A DNA stretch of 60,972 nt, from positions 1 through 60,972 of the forward strand of contig JAAUOM010000012.1 of the NCBI GenBank assembly GCA_012034865.1, given 5' to 3'. The stretch is from Acaryochloris sp. CRU_2_0 (lineage in GTDB: Bacteria; Cyanobacteriota; Cyanobacteriia; Thermosynechococcales; Thermosynechococcaceae). Below, piece after piece: positions 31,517-40,937 of the stretch. The translations under genes and the position numbers were made by a program. Position 1 is the first letter of the stretch. The number at the start of each line of letters is the position of its first letter. A model generated the notes under the pieces. That model ran no database searches, had not been told where the DNA came from, and saw only the letters and a program-made list of their open reading frames with translations.

Positions 31517-32188
31517 CTAGCTGAGCAGTGCCCGCTCCAGTCCACTCAGTAAACCTTCAGCCCCAAGAGCCAACAAGGTCACGGGAATGGCTCCCACCAG
31601 CAGAATAGCGGTGTTATTTAAAGCAAAACCCAAGCTAATCAAGGAACCCAATCCCCCGGCTCCAATAAAGGCAGCTAAGGTGGCACTGGCAATCACTTCT
31701 AGAGTTGCCGTTTTCACCCCTGCCAAGACAATGGGCAATGCCAGGGGCATTTCCACTTGCAGAAACAATTGCCACGGTGTCATGCCCATGGCCAACCCTG
31801 CCTCACAGATAGCGGCTGGCACGGTTCTAAAACCCACTTCAGTGGCTAGTAAAATGGGTGGAATTGCCAATAAAGATAGAGCCAAGGCTGCTGCTTGAAA
31901 CGTTAGTCCTAAAGTTGGAATTACCAGAAATAAAATGGCCAAACTGGGAATCACCCGTAGACCATTAAACAAATTGAGGACAACTATGGCATAGAGGCTC
32001 GTTCTCTGACGCTGCTGCCTAGACCAGCGAGCGCATTGCCATCCCAAACTTCCTGCGAACAACCCTGCTATTGTTAAAGGCACTAGCACTAATAGCAAAT
32101 GTTGTTGCAGGGCGATCCTCAATTGCTCTTGATGAGCAAAGGCGTAGTGATAGGCTTCGATCAATATATCCATGACGAGGGAATTCAC
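31517..32188 (-). CDS. ABC transporter permease, osmoprotectant type
   Basis: A 223-residue membrane permease with five to six segments, related to OpuC/YehW-type glycine betaine/choline transporters. The binding-protein-dependent signature is visible as EAGLAMGMTPWQLFLQVEMPLALPIVLAGVKTA. No ATPase or binding protein lies next to it, so the partners must be elsewhere or the gene is an orphan. The substrate is inferred from the family only. Confidence 0.86.
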   Translation of the reverse strand: MNSLVMDILIEAYHYAFAHQEQLRIALQQHLLLVLVPLTIAGLFAGSLGWQCARWSRQQRQRTSLYAIVVLNLFNGLRVIPSLAILFLVIPTLGLTFQAAALALSLLAIPPILLATEVGFRTVPAAICEAGLAMGMTPWQLFLQVEMPLALPIVLAGVKTATLEVIASATLAAFIGAGGLGSLISLGFALNNTAILLVGAIPVTLLALGAEGLLSGLERALLS

Positions 32189-32301
32189 GCCTTGGGCAGT
32201 ACCTACATGGCTCTACGTATCAGAACAGGGGATGATCCTTTGGCTGAGATATTTTGTTGAACAGTTTACCTGCTAGCAGCGGCTTGAGCCATGATCTCAC
32301 C

Positions 32302-32886
32302 CTAATAGGTAGAAGGATGGGTGGATAGTCCCTGTACTCTGTCTGCTGCCACGGCTTGAGTTGTGTCCGCCCACTGCAAATAGTCATTGACGAGTTGATA
32401 GCCTAAACGCTGCTTGAAGGTTAGGAAAATACCTTGCAAAATGCTCTGACCCGCTGCTTCTAAGATAGGTTGGGGGGTCATCCAAAACAGTGGTGGCAGC
32501 TCCACATTCACACTGACATCGCCTTTGCCTACCAGTTGGGTGAGTCCCTCTGTGCAGAGGGGATAAAGGTGGCCATTAAGGGTGAGATCAAAGCGATTAT
32601 TAATATATTCAATGCCGCGAATTTCACAACCCATGGACTGTAAATGCACCGTACCATTGGGTTCAGCCCAAACTTTTAGATCAACGACGGGCTGAAAACT
32701 CAGGTTGAGAAATTGACGAGGACGCATGGTCAATTGAAAGCATTCTTCTGTCAGGCGTTCGACCCGACTGCGATCCGTCAGGGCGTACACCAAACGTTGA
32801 GGTTGCCGTAAGTAATGTTGAATAGGCACAGAGGCCTCAGGAACTGAGAGTAAGACGGAATGAGAGGCTGCAAAGTTAAGTTGCAT
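32302..32886 (-). CDS. DUF1997 family protein
   Basis: A 194-residue protein of the cyanobacterial/plastid DUF1997 family. Seen: the N-terminal FAASHSVLLSVPEASVPIQHYLRQPQRLVYALTD and the central YINNRFDLTLNGHLYP. Family function is unknown. It is divergent from pheA with about 120 bases between starts. Confidence 0.85.
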   Translation of the reverse strand: MQLNFAASHSVLLSVPEASVPIQHYLRQPQRLVYALTDRSRVERLTEECFQLTMRPRQFLNLSFQPVVDLKVWAEPNGTVHLQSMGCEIRGIEYINNRFDLTLNGHLYPLCTEGLTQLVGKGDVSVNVELPPLFWMTPQPILEAAGQSILQGIFLTFKQRLGYQLVNDYLQWADTTQAVAADRVQGLSTHPSTY

Positions 32887-33006
32887 AAACGGGAACGCTA
32901 CCAGACTGTTAAGCTAATTTTACATTTCTTTGGCTCATTGGTGTAGCGATTCACCACAAGAAATACCCTAAATCCAGATACACTATCTGTATGGTTAGGG
33001 GTGTTT

Positions 33007-33912
33007 ATGCCGTTATCGATTGCCCATCTCGGTCCCACAGGGACGTATGCTGAACAAGCGGCTCTTGCCTATGCGGCTTGGTATACCCAACATACTCAGC
33101 AAACAGCCCCAATTTTGTGTCCTTGTCCTAGTATTGCCCAAGCTCTACAATCGACGGCATCTGGAGATACCCAATTATCTGTTTCTCCAGTTGAAAATTC
33201 CATTGAGGGGAGTGTGTCGGTGACCTTAGATACCCTCTGGCAATTGGATATCTTACAGATTTGCCAAGCGTTGGTGCTACCCATTGAACATGTTCTCATC
33301 GCTAAAACCCAGAATTTGCAGATCATTCAAGCTGTTTACTCTCATCCCCAACCCTTAGGTCAATGTCAGGCATGGTTAAAGACCATGTTGCCCCAAGCTA
33401 CCTTAGTTCCTGTGAACTCTACTACAGAAGCTTTGAAATATGTGGATGAGGATGGAGCCATTGCTGCGATCGCATCAGAACGAGCTGCCCAACTCTATCA
33501 ACTGCCTGTGATTCAACGGTCGATTCAAGATCACCCTGATAACTGTACTCGTTTCTGGATTGTCAGTCGCCGTGATACCCCAGGCCTGATCAGTCCTCCT
33601 GTAACTGATGCCCCCATTTATACGTCCCTAGCCTTTAGCTTGCCAGCGAATGTACCAGGGGCTTTGCTACAACCGCTGAAAATTTTTAATGATCGGCATA
33701 TCAATCTCAGCCGCATTGAATCGCGCCCCAGTAAGCGATCTTTGGGAGAATATGTCTTTTTTGTTGATGCAGAAGCGGATCTAGAGACAACGTTTTTGCA
33801 ATCGGCCTTGGATGAACTTCAAACTCACACGGAAGTGCTAAAGGTGTTTGGGCGTTATCCACTGTTGCAAGTTGCGGGAGTCTCAGGAGCCAAATCCAAC
33901 AGCACCCGTTGA
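33007..33912 (+). CDS. pheA: prephenate dehydratase
   Basis: A 301-residue enzyme that converts prephenate to phenylpyruvate in phenylalanine synthesis. The catalytic domain shows HLGPTGTYAEQAALAYA, SVSPVENSIEGSV and the TRF motif (NCTRFWIV). A C-terminal ACT domain (NVPGALLQPLKIFNDRHINLSRIESRPS) indicates feedback control by phenylalanine. The ATG at 33007 is preferred to a GTG at 33001. Confidence 0.95.
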   Translation: MPLSIAHLGPTGTYAEQAALAYAAWYTQHTQQTAPILCPCPSIAQALQSTASGDTQLSVSPVENSIEGSVSVTLDTLWQLDILQICQALVLPIEHVLIAKTQNLQIIQAVYSHPQPLGQCQAWLKTMLPQATLVPVNSTTEALKYVDEDGAIAAIASERAAQLYQLPVIQRSIQDHPDNCTRFWIVSRRDTPGLISPPVTDAPIYTSLAFSLPANVPGALLQPLKIFNDRHINLSRIESRPSKRSLGEYVFFVDAEADLETTFLQSALDELQTHTEVLKVFGRYPLLQVAGVSGAKSNSTR

Positions 33913-33937
33913 TGCCTTCTTTCTATAGCTAGGGGGT

Positions 33938-35446
33938 CTAAAGCCTGACTCGCTGCCACTTTGTGACCCCTCCAAATTTATACCGAGCTGGCCAATTAAT
34001 ATACTTGAGTAGATCCATCAGGCTGGACACATCTTCTGGCACAGCAATGCCCGATGTGGCACCGGGTGTAACGGTATTATCGTAGGTGTCATCGTCTGAG
34101 GTCAGGCCAAGATAGTTAATGGTTCGATTGCTGGCTGAGTTTTTGGAGCTGAGGATAGCCTCCATCCAGGCCACCCCTTCAAAGTTAGTATTTTGGCCTC
34201 CTGGGCATCCGGGACCTGAAGTTAACAGTCTTAATTCATCTTTCCAGAACCATAGAAAAGCATTTTGGATACAGGATTGATCATAAAGGGTTACCAGATG
34301 GTCACCCTGAGATAGAATTCGCAAATCTCCAACTTGCGGGGGCTTGCCATCGGTGCGAAGGTTAAGGATTTTAGCGTTATGACGTAGGGTAATGGCTTGA
34401 TAGTTTGTCTTATGGGTGTTGTCCACGACATCAATCTGGACGGAACCCCCTGTCGTATCAACGGTAAGGACTTCGTTAGTATCAAGATCGATCTGCTCCA
34501 CCCGATAGCGAGTAGGAACACTGCCCCCAACTCCTCTCAAGGTAGTACTGGTGTTAATGACCCCAAAATTGGTGCCCATTATTCCAGGCGGAATCCAGGG
34601 TTTCAATCCACAGGCGAAGATCTTGCCTGCAACAGTATCCCTAGTAGCGCCATCCTGGCTGCTAGAGGAGTAAATTGCATTCAGATAGGCAGAACGGGTC
34701 GTATCTCCCGGTGCAGAACTCCCTGTTAGAGAAGGATCTGCGGAATGCTGAGGAAGATAATAGACGTTACCTTTGCTGCCTAAAATACTGCGACCTCTCA
34801 AACCCAGCACTCCTGCTTTCCATTCTGAATTTTCTATGGGATGGATCAAGACAATGCCGGGGAAGTCATCTAAATCAGGCTTAACAGCAATATTGATCAA
34901 CACAGTGGATGTCTGACCGTTGCTGGTTGCTTCTACCAGTAAAGTTCCCTGTTGTTGTGTGGGATTATAGCGATAAGCTTTTAGGGTATACGTGCCAGTG
35001 CCAATACTACCGCTGTAGACGACATTGGGTGCCCCCCAGCCCTTGGATTGATAGCAAGGTTGATGGCTAGGGTCATATCCTGTCCATTCGTCAACAACAG
35101 CAGACTCTTCATCTCCACTATTGACGATACCATCAGAGCCTAAATAGGTTTTACCCGTCTTGGGGTTAATGGTGTCGTAATTGCGATTGAGAAGGACAGC
35201 ATTATTGGGTGCGGTTAGTTGGGCTAGGGTACGAGCCATACCGCCTTCGGTCGTCGCTAAATTGGTGTTGGATTCTTTGCGTTGCCAGGAAGAGGTGCGA
35301 TCGCTCTGGGCCATCATAATGGTGGACATCCCCAAAATCACCATCACAAAACCCAACCCCATTGCCAGGGGTAAAGCAAAGCCTTGCTCTCGACATTGTC
35401 GATGTTTGAGTCGTGAGGGGTTGAACACAGGTTTTCTCTTTGGCAT
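33938..35446 (-). CDS. pilus/pseudopilin-like protein (PilX-type N terminus)
   Basis: A 502-residue protein with a type IV pilin-like N terminus. A basic leader ends in CREQGFALPLAMGLGFVMVILGMSTIMM, that is, G|F followed by a long hydrophobic helix that lacks the usual Glu at +5. The rest is a long exported domain with many Gly, Thr and Asn. PilX- and hormogonium-polysaccharide-type proteins look like this. It is convergent with pheA (25 bases apart). Two more pilin-like genes lie at 42290-44180. Confidence 0.75.
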   Translation of the reverse strand: MPKRKPVFNPSRLKHRQCREQGFALPLAMGLGFVMVILGMSTIMMAQSDRTSSWQRKESNTNLATTEGGMARTLAQLTAPNNAVLLNRNYDTINPKTGKTYLGSDGIVNSGDEESAVVDEWTGYDPSHQPCYQSKGWGAPNVVYSGSIGTGTYTLKAYRYNPTQQQGTLLVEATSNGQTSTVLINIAVKPDLDDFPGIVLIHPIENSEWKAGVLGLRGRSILGSKGNVYYLPQHSADPSLTGSSAPGDTTRSAYLNAIYSSSSQDGATRDTVAGKIFACGLKPWIPPGIMGTNFGVINTSTTLRGVGGSVPTRYRVEQIDLDTNEVLTVDTTGGSVQIDVVDNTHKTNYQAITLRHNAKILNLRTDGKPPQVGDLRILSQGDHLVTLYDQSCIQNAFLWFWKDELRLLTSGPGCPGGQNTNFEGVAWMEAILSSKNSASNRTINYLGLTSDDDTYDNTVTPGATSGIAVPEDVSSLMDLLKYINWPARYKFGGVTKWQRVRL

Positions 35447-35797
35447 GACAGATAGTGACTAGCCCTCCAAGTTAGGCATAACTGGCCGCGTCAGCTCAGC
35501 CCTTAAGAGGGAGCAAAGATGAGAATGATATTGGTGGCTTTCAAAAGTGTTTCCAAGAGTGGTAGTGCGAAAGAGGTTATGATCCAAGCCTGACAGGATC
35601 GCCTCTTTGACGAAAAGCATCGCTACTTCTTTAGGACTATCCCAAGAGTGAGTTAGTCTTAATGGAGAAATACTGACTCAGATGATTGCAGCACGCTACT
35701 CTTCAAAATCATCCCTTAAGCAAGTCTGTTCTGACGACCGCAAGATTACGGAAATCCTGAAAAGCAGAAGCTGCGTAATCAATATCATTTTTAAACA
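35447..35797 (-). other. intergenic region
   Basis: No gene, RNA or clear regulatory site was seen in these 351 bases. They separate the pseudopilin-like gene from the phosphatase gene on the same strand. The stretch presumably holds the promoter of the pseudopilin-like gene. Confidence 0.3.
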
Positions 35798-36472
35798 CTA
35801 ACCGGAACCTTCAGAAGAAAGGTGAGGACGGTCATTAAACTGAAGAATTTGACAAAGCGCTAGATTGGATTGAACCCCATTGGATTTGTGTAGATGATCC
35901 AAGTCCAGCTCAAATTCAAATAAAGCTGTATTGAGGGTTTTTATCTCCCAAACTTGCGGTGTATCGAGGATGGCTGCGATTAAATAGGGCAAAATACCGC
36001 CGTGGCTGATAACCCAAAGACGGTCTGAATTTTGGTGTTGGGTATAGAGGGTTTGGATGAATTGATGGGTGCGATCGCAACATGCCTGCCTTGATTCTCC
36101 CCCTGGGACTGCAATCCACTCCTGTGAACTCAGTAGGGCTTCACAGAGATCGGGCTGTTGCTCCTCAGCCTCAGACCAAGTTAACCCTTGCAAGACCCCA
36201 GTATTGATTTCTAGTAAAGCCGTTGATCTCTGGATTGGCAAAGTGCTGATCGGTTTATTGTTGCAGTCCCTGAGGATTCTGAGGGTTTGCACCGCTCGCT
36301 GTAAGGGACTGCAATATAGATGGGTCGGTTGCCAAGAATAGGCGTGCAAAAACTGCCCCAATTGCTGTGCTTGCTGCTGACCTTCCAGCGTCAGGGGCAC
36401 ATCTAACTGCCCTAGCATCCGCTTCTCGGCGTTCCCCGCAGCGATGGCATGGCGAATCAACAGTAACTTCAT
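35798..36472 (-). CDS. histidine phosphatase family protein
   Basis: A 224-residue member of the phosphoglycerate mutase/phosphatase superfamily. The catalytic His is at 8 in LLIRHAIAAGN, with QLDVPLTLEGQQQAQ, YCSPLQRAVQT and a second His in WVISHGGILP. The motif RHA in place of RHGE and the small size argue for a phosphatase (CobC/GpmB-like) and not a glycolytic mutase. The substrate is unknown. aroC lies 32 bases upstream on the same strand. Confidence 0.9.
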   Translation of the reverse strand: MKLLLIRHAIAAGNAEKRMLGQLDVPLTLEGQQQAQQLGQFLHAYSWQPTHLYCSPLQRAVQTLRILRDCNNKPISTLPIQRSTALLEINTGVLQGLTWSEAEEQQPDLCEALLSSQEWIAVPGGESRQACCDRTHQFIQTLYTQHQNSDRLWVISHGGILPYLIAAILDTPQVWEIKTLNTALFEFELDLDHLHKSNGVQSNLALCQILQFNDRPHLSSEGSG

Positions 36473-36504
36473 GGTGAGGATAGGTTAGCAACCAGTACAC
36501 TCAC

Positions 36505-37595
36505 TCAACCCAACAACTGGCACTGTGCATGGTGACGGAGGAGATGATCGCACAATACCAGCGCCACCATCGCTTCCACCATGGGCACCGCTCGCGGTAA
36601 GACACAGGGATCATGCCGACCCTTAGCGGCTAGAGTCGTTGCCTCTCCAGCTTGGTTGACGGTCTTTTGGGACTTGCCAATTGTCGCTGTTGGCTTAAAG
36701 GCGGCTCGCAGCACAATGTTTTCGCCATTGGAAATGCCCCCTTGAATCCCCCCTGAGCGATTGGTGACCGTGCGGATGCGGCCTTGGTCATCGGTATAAA
36801 ATTCATCATTATGTTCTTGGCCCGTCATCAGTGTGCCTGCAAACCCTGAGCCAATTTCAAATCCCTTACAAGCGGGTAGAGACATGACGGCCTTGGCTAG
36901 CTCTGCCTCTAATTTGTCAAATACGGGCATACCCAGCCCTTTGGGTACTTTCCGTGCCACACATTCCACTACTCCGCCAAGGGAATTGGCATCCTGCCGT
37001 GTTTGATCGATGAGGTCAATCATTTGGGCTGCTACCTCCGTATGGGGACAGCGAACCATATTCGCTTCGACTTTTGCTAGGGTGACGCGATCAGGGTCAA
37101 TATCGGCTTCTACATCCTTGATCCGTTTGACATAGCCAATAATTTCCACGCCAGCCACTTGCTGGAGAATTTTTTGGCGATCGCACCTGCCGCCACTCGA
37201 CCAATCGTTTCCCTGGCCGATGAGCGTCCTCCCCCCTGCCAATTGCGAATCCCATACTTGGCATCATAGGTAGCATCGGCATGGGAAGGTCGATAGACTT
37301 GAGCCATCTCGCTATAGTCTTGAGGTCGCGTATCTTGGTTGCGTACCAAAATTGTGATGGGGGTGCCCAAGGTTTTGCCTTGAAACAATCCAGAGACAAT
37401 TTCACAGGTGTCGGTTTCTTTGCGAGGCGTCGTAATCCGGCTTTGACCGGGACGCCGCCGATCGAGTTCAACCTGAATATCTTGCTCTGTTATGGCAATT
37501 TGTGGTGGACAGCCATCAATGACCACCCCTACCCCACCGCCGTGGGATTCACCAAAGGTTGTAATCCGAAATAAGTGTCCAAAAGTATTGCCCAT
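36505..37595 (-). pseudogene. aroC: chorismate synthase, frameshifted
   Basis: Chorismate synthase forms chorismate from EPSP and is the last shared step of aromatic amino acid synthesis. The N terminus [20 protein letters not shown] starts at 37595. The frame then breaks at a six-base homopolymer at 37170-37175. One more A on the coding strand restores [21 protein letters not shown] and gives 363 residues, the normal cyanobacterial length. The C-terminal part has [12 protein letters not shown] and [12 protein letters not shown]. The enzyme is essential, so a sequencing deletion is likely. A 31-bp tandem duplication covers the start codon and places a second, out-of-frame ATG 31 bases upstream. 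Confidence 0.93.
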
Positions 37596-37629
37596 ACTGA
37601 AATAAGTGTCCAAAAGTATTGCCCATACT
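37568..37629. repeat. 31-bp tandem duplication over the aroC start
   Basis: Two perfect copies of a 31-bp unit, at 37568-37598 and 37599-37629, lie head to tail. The unit contains the aroC ATG and the first eight codons. Because 31 is not a multiple of three, translation from the upstream copy runs in the wrong frame. Confidence 0.95.
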
Positions 37630-37708
37630 GACAAGATGAGTTTAATCAACAGAAACAAGGCAATTTGCCTTTCTTCACTATCTCATATGGTCAACTTGGC
37701 AAATCGGC

Positions 37709-37737
37709 AAAAAAAAGAGGGAAAGTTATTTCCCTCT
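37709..37737 (-). terminator. intrinsic terminator, minus strand
   Basis: On the minus strand, AGAGGGAAA pairs with TTTCCCTCT across a four-base loop and is followed by eight T. It lies 36 bases after the 52-residue frame at 37774-37932, so it likely ends that transcript before aroC. Confidence 0.85.
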
Positions 37738-37773
37738 CTCTCCAAGAGCATTGGTTATGGCTGAAATTAAAGG

Positions 37774-37932
37774 CTAGTGAGATTGAGCGGTCTGAATCCT
37801 TTGTTGCTCTATTTGAGCAATGACCCTATCGACTTGCTGAGGGGTATAACTGGTTAGCTCCGTGAGCCACTGCTTCATCAAATCTTGTGTAACAGCATTA
37901 GGAGTAATCCTCATTTCGCTTATATTCGGCAT
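37774..37932 (-). CDS. small hypothetical protein (52 residues)
   Basis: A short frame encodes MPNISEMRITPNAVTQDLMK and then a helical, Gln-rich stretch (SYTPQQVDRVIAQIEQQR). GAGGATAGGG upstream could serve as ribosome site. An intrinsic terminator follows the stop. No family is recognised. A further open stretch upstream (37944-38054) would encode a hydrophobic peptide (IALAILACIGITLWIQDYVG) but has no start codon. Confidence 0.5.
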   Translation of the reverse strand: MPNISEMRITPNAVTQDLMKQWLTELTSYTPQQVDRVIAQIEQQRIQTAQSH

Positions 37933-38238
37933 AAACCCTATCCTCAACCCTTAGTACAACACTTCACCAAACCAACGTAGTCTTGAATCCAAAGAGTGAT
38001 CCCAATACATGCCAATATAGCTAAGGCAATGTAAGGATTAACAGAGAGAAAAAGTCATATAAACCTGGTGAATAGTCAGCGAACGAATGTGACTTTTTAG
38101 CAAAAGTCACATTCTTCATCCAAATAAAATTTTGCTTAAGGTGATTTCTGCAAAAATTTTTACCCTTGTAGGGGCGAAAGGTGGTTTGCTCCTAACAAAG
38201 ATTAACAATTGATCGGGGATTTCTAATCTGGAGATCAC
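37933..38238 (-). other. intergenic region between hrcA and the small ORF
   Basis: About 306 bases. Apart from the start-less hydrophobic reading frame at 37944-38054, nothing is recognised. It probably contains the promoter of the small peptide gene. Confidence 0.3.
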
Positions 38239-39344
38239 TTAAGCAGCTTGAGCGAGGCAATTGGACAGATAATCGGCGGTAACGGTTACCAAAGCAATAA
38301 CTTTTTCATAGGCCATGCGGGTAGGCCCCAAAATGCCCACACTACCAATGGGGGTTGTTCCCTTTTGGTAGGTGGCAGAAATGAGCGTATAGGCATGAAT
38401 CGATTCCAGCAGATTCTCCGAGCCAATCCGCACATTGACTTTTTGCCTATCCCCAGGAGCAGCGGATAGAACGGACTTCTCGTTTGTAGAGGCCCATTCA
38501 TGAATGAGGGGCCATAAAAGATCTTGGCCATCTTCTAACAGATGGATTAAGGTCTGGACTTGCTGTAGCTCTGAAAACTCTGGTTGCCGCAGGACTTCTG
38601 CCAAACCCCCGACCAGGATATTTTTGGGGCTTAAGGCTTGATAGCGCTGGGTCAAGTCAGACAAAAGAATTTTCAAAAATTCAGCATATTGATCAAATTC
38701 GCGATCCAGTTCATTGGGGTCTAGCGCCACTAATGCTTGCAGAGAACATCCCTGAAATGGTGATTCAAAAAATTAGATAGGATTTTTAACTCTTGTTCAA
38801 TGCGATCAGGATCGTCTTCATCCCAGATGGAATGGGGCAATTCCATGACCACCGACTGTGTTTCGTAGGCATCGGTGACTAGAATGAACATGACTCGCTG
38901 AGGTTCAACTCGCGCTACGTGCAGATGGCGAATTGTGGCGGTGGCCGTCTGAGGTAAGGTGATTAAAGCGACACACCCACTCAAAGTCGCTAGAATTTGA
39001 GCCGTTTCTCGTAATAAGACTTCAAAAATCCAGCTTTCTGTGCGTAATCGCTGATAAAGTGCTTGTTTGACCTGGGTGATCAATGTTTCTGGGGGCATCA
39101 TTAATTGGTCAACATAAAGCCGATATCCTGAGTCCGAAGGAATGCGTCCGGCGGAGGTATGGGGTTGAAATAACAATCCAGCATCCTCTAAAACGCCCAT
39201 GACATTGCGAATAGTTGCTGGACTGATGCTGAGTTGATATTCCCGCGCTAGAGCTTGGGAACCGACGGGTTCTGCCGTGGCGATATAGTGATCGACGGTT
39301 GCCCTCAGCACTTGTTGTTGGCGGTTAGTCAGACTGTGGTCCAT
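38239..39344 (-). pseudogene. hrcA: heat-inducible transcription repressor HrcA, frameshifted
   Basis: HrcA represses groESL-type heat-shock genes by binding CIRCE elements. The N-terminal part has the winged-helix region [17 protein letters not shown] and [17 protein letters not shown]. The C-terminal part has NILVGGLAEVLRQPEFSEL and SVGILGPTRMAYEKVI. The frame breaks near 38745. One added T on the coding strand joins FRDV to [14 protein letters not shown] and gives 368 residues. No CIRCE element was seen in the window. A sequencing deletion is likely. Confidence 0.92.
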
Positions 39345-39394
39345 AGGACGGTGGAAAAGAGATGGGCGATCGCAACTCCGATTGAGTAACGAAA

Positions 39395-39754
39395 TTAGTA
39401 GCGGGGAATACAGGGGTCTACTTTCAGAGAATAGGCATCAATTCCACCCATGACATTTTTGACGTTTGTAAACCCATTCTCACTCAACCACAGACAAACT
39501 TGTGCAGAGCGCATCCCATGATGGCACATCACCCATGTTTCTTGAGAGGCATCGAATTGTTCACAAATCGTGGCAGACCATTCGGGGAACTCACTTAAGG
39601 GTAAGTTAGTAAAGGCCGACAGGTGGGCAATGGCAACTTCTTGGGGTTCTCTCACATCCAAGAGTTGAATGGGGGAAGATCCATCAGACAGTTGAGCAGC
39701 GAGCGTCTCAACATCAATTTCAGGAATCCTAGAAAAATCTGGCACAGGCATCAT
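39395..39754 (-). CDS. rhodanese-like domain protein
   Basis: A 119-residue single-domain rhodanese. The active-site Cys is at 77 in [11 protein letters not shown], preceded by [15 protein letters not shown]. This family transfers sulfur or acts as a phosphatase-like or regulatory module. It lies 50 bases upstream of hrcA on the same strand and is divergent from the kinase at 39983. A second ATG two codons in is an equally good start. Confidence 0.9.
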   Translation of the reverse strand: MMPVPDFSRIPEIDVETLAAQLSDGSSPIQLLDVREPQEVAIAHLSAFTNLPLSEFPEWSATICEQFDASQETWVMCHHGMRSAQVCLWLSENGFTNVKNVMGGIDAYSLKVDPCIPRY

Positions 39755-39831
39755 CTTTTTAAAAATTTGGGTTATATCTAAGTATCGATATACTTAACAA
39801 AAGTCAGCCTTCAAAATTTATTCATTGATTT

Positions 39832-39981
39832 ATGACTTATTCTGTCATAGGTGTAGCAAAACGTGGAATCCCTATCAACTCAGTAATATTCGGGCAGCAA
39901 TGCCAAGAGCAAAAAAGATTCTGCAACTTCGTTATGGCCATAACAAACACAGGATCTCTAAGCACCAGCGTCAATCTTTGA
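39832..39981 (+). CDS. possible small ORF upstream of HprK-like kinase
   Basis: A 49-codon frame (MTYSVIGVAKRGIPINSVIF...) ends with TGA one base before the ATG of the kinase. The kinase has no obvious ribosome site, so translational coupling to this frame is possible. No family is recognised and there is no good ribosome site for it either. Confidence 0.22.
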   Translation: MTYSVIGVAKRGIPINSVIFGQQCQEQKRFCNFVMAITNTGSLSTSVNL

Positions 39982-39982
39982 C

Positions 39983-40903
39983 ATGCCGTTTTATCGCCTC
40001 TACGGTCTACATTTTCAATCAACCTTTTCGATTCCGGCTCTAACAGAGATTCCCGGCCTTGGGGTTAACCCTAATGTCACTATTCAATTAGTGAGCGATG
40101 GCTGTATTTATGACTTTATTCCTAAAGACGTTGCCCAGCAACCTATTGCTCTACAAATAGAACCCGCCGATGCTTTAGTCTATTTGTACAACACAGGTGT
40201 CTATCTGATTCAAGGGGGCTGCAAAATTGTAATTGTGTCAGCCCCCCAAGCTTGTAGCCAAAACATTTGCCAGGCTCTTTTAGGCATTGTCATGGCTGTG
40301 CTGCTTTACCAGCGACGACTTTACATTCTCCACGCCAGTACTGCCGCGATCCACGGGATGGCGATCGCTTTTCTAGGGGATTCTGGCGCAGGCAAATCCT
40401 CTGTGCTGGCTGCTCTGCTAGCTCAGGGATTCCAGGGCATTGCCGATGATCTAACAGCTCTTCGATTAGAACCTCATACAGCCTTGACCTATCCCGGCGT
40501 CCCTCACCTGAAAATTGCTTCTGAAGTTGCTAACAGCCTAAAACTCTCTGTCTCTCCGCTTCAGTCTAAGGACGAATTTTACTTTTCCTTCCCTTCTACC
40601 TGTAAATCCTCTGCATTCCCTCTACGCCATCTGTATATTTTGGAGTATGGATCCCACTTCTTAATTGAACCCATTTCTCCCCAGCAGGCCATCATCGAAT
40701 TGTGGCGCTATGCGGGTTTAAAATCTGTCTTAAAACTCCGTAACCGCCACCACTTTAATCAAGTTGCGTTGTTGGCTAAAACCAGTTGCCTTTACCGACT
40801 GCGACGACCCCGAGATCTACAAAAGTTGTCTAAGGTAGGAAAATTATTAAAACACCATATCAGCGATATTCATTTTAACAATGACTATTTAAACTGTGAA
40901 TGA
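39983..40903 (+). CDS. HPr kinase-like protein of RiPP type
   Basis: A 306-residue P-loop protein of the HprK-like group found in lasso-peptide loci. Seen: LHASTAAIHGMAIAFLGDSG with Walker A GDSGAGKS at 132-139, and the acidic pair IADDL (155-156). The N-terminal 110 residues match the long extension typical of this group. Known members (for example in paeninodin and related loci) phosphorylate the C-terminal Ser of a lasso precursor. The next gene encodes such a precursor-like peptide ending in Ser. No PTS HPr gene is nearby. The kinase start is ATG 39983. Confidence 0.85.
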   Translation: MPFYRLYGLHFQSTFSIPALTEIPGLGVNPNVTIQLVSDGCIYDFIPKDVAQQPIALQIEPADALVYLYNTGVYLIQGGCKIVIVSAPQACSQNICQALLGIVMAVLLYQRRLYILHASTAAIHGMAIAFLGDSGAGKSSVLAALLAQGFQGIADDLTALRLEPHTALTYPGVPHLKIASEVANSLKLSVSPLQSKDEFYFSFPSTCKSSAFPLRHLYILEYGSHFLIEPISPQQAIIELWRYAGLKSVLKLRNRHHFNQVALLAKTSCLYRLRRPRDLQKLSKVGKLLKHHISDIHFNNDYLNCE

Positions 40904-40937
40904 TAGACTAAAATCTCGTTGTGCAAAGATATCCAAT

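Noticed and set aside
39825-40043. 72-codon plus-strand frame overlapping the HprK-like start
   Set aside because: It overlaps the kinase in another frame and shows no family pattern.
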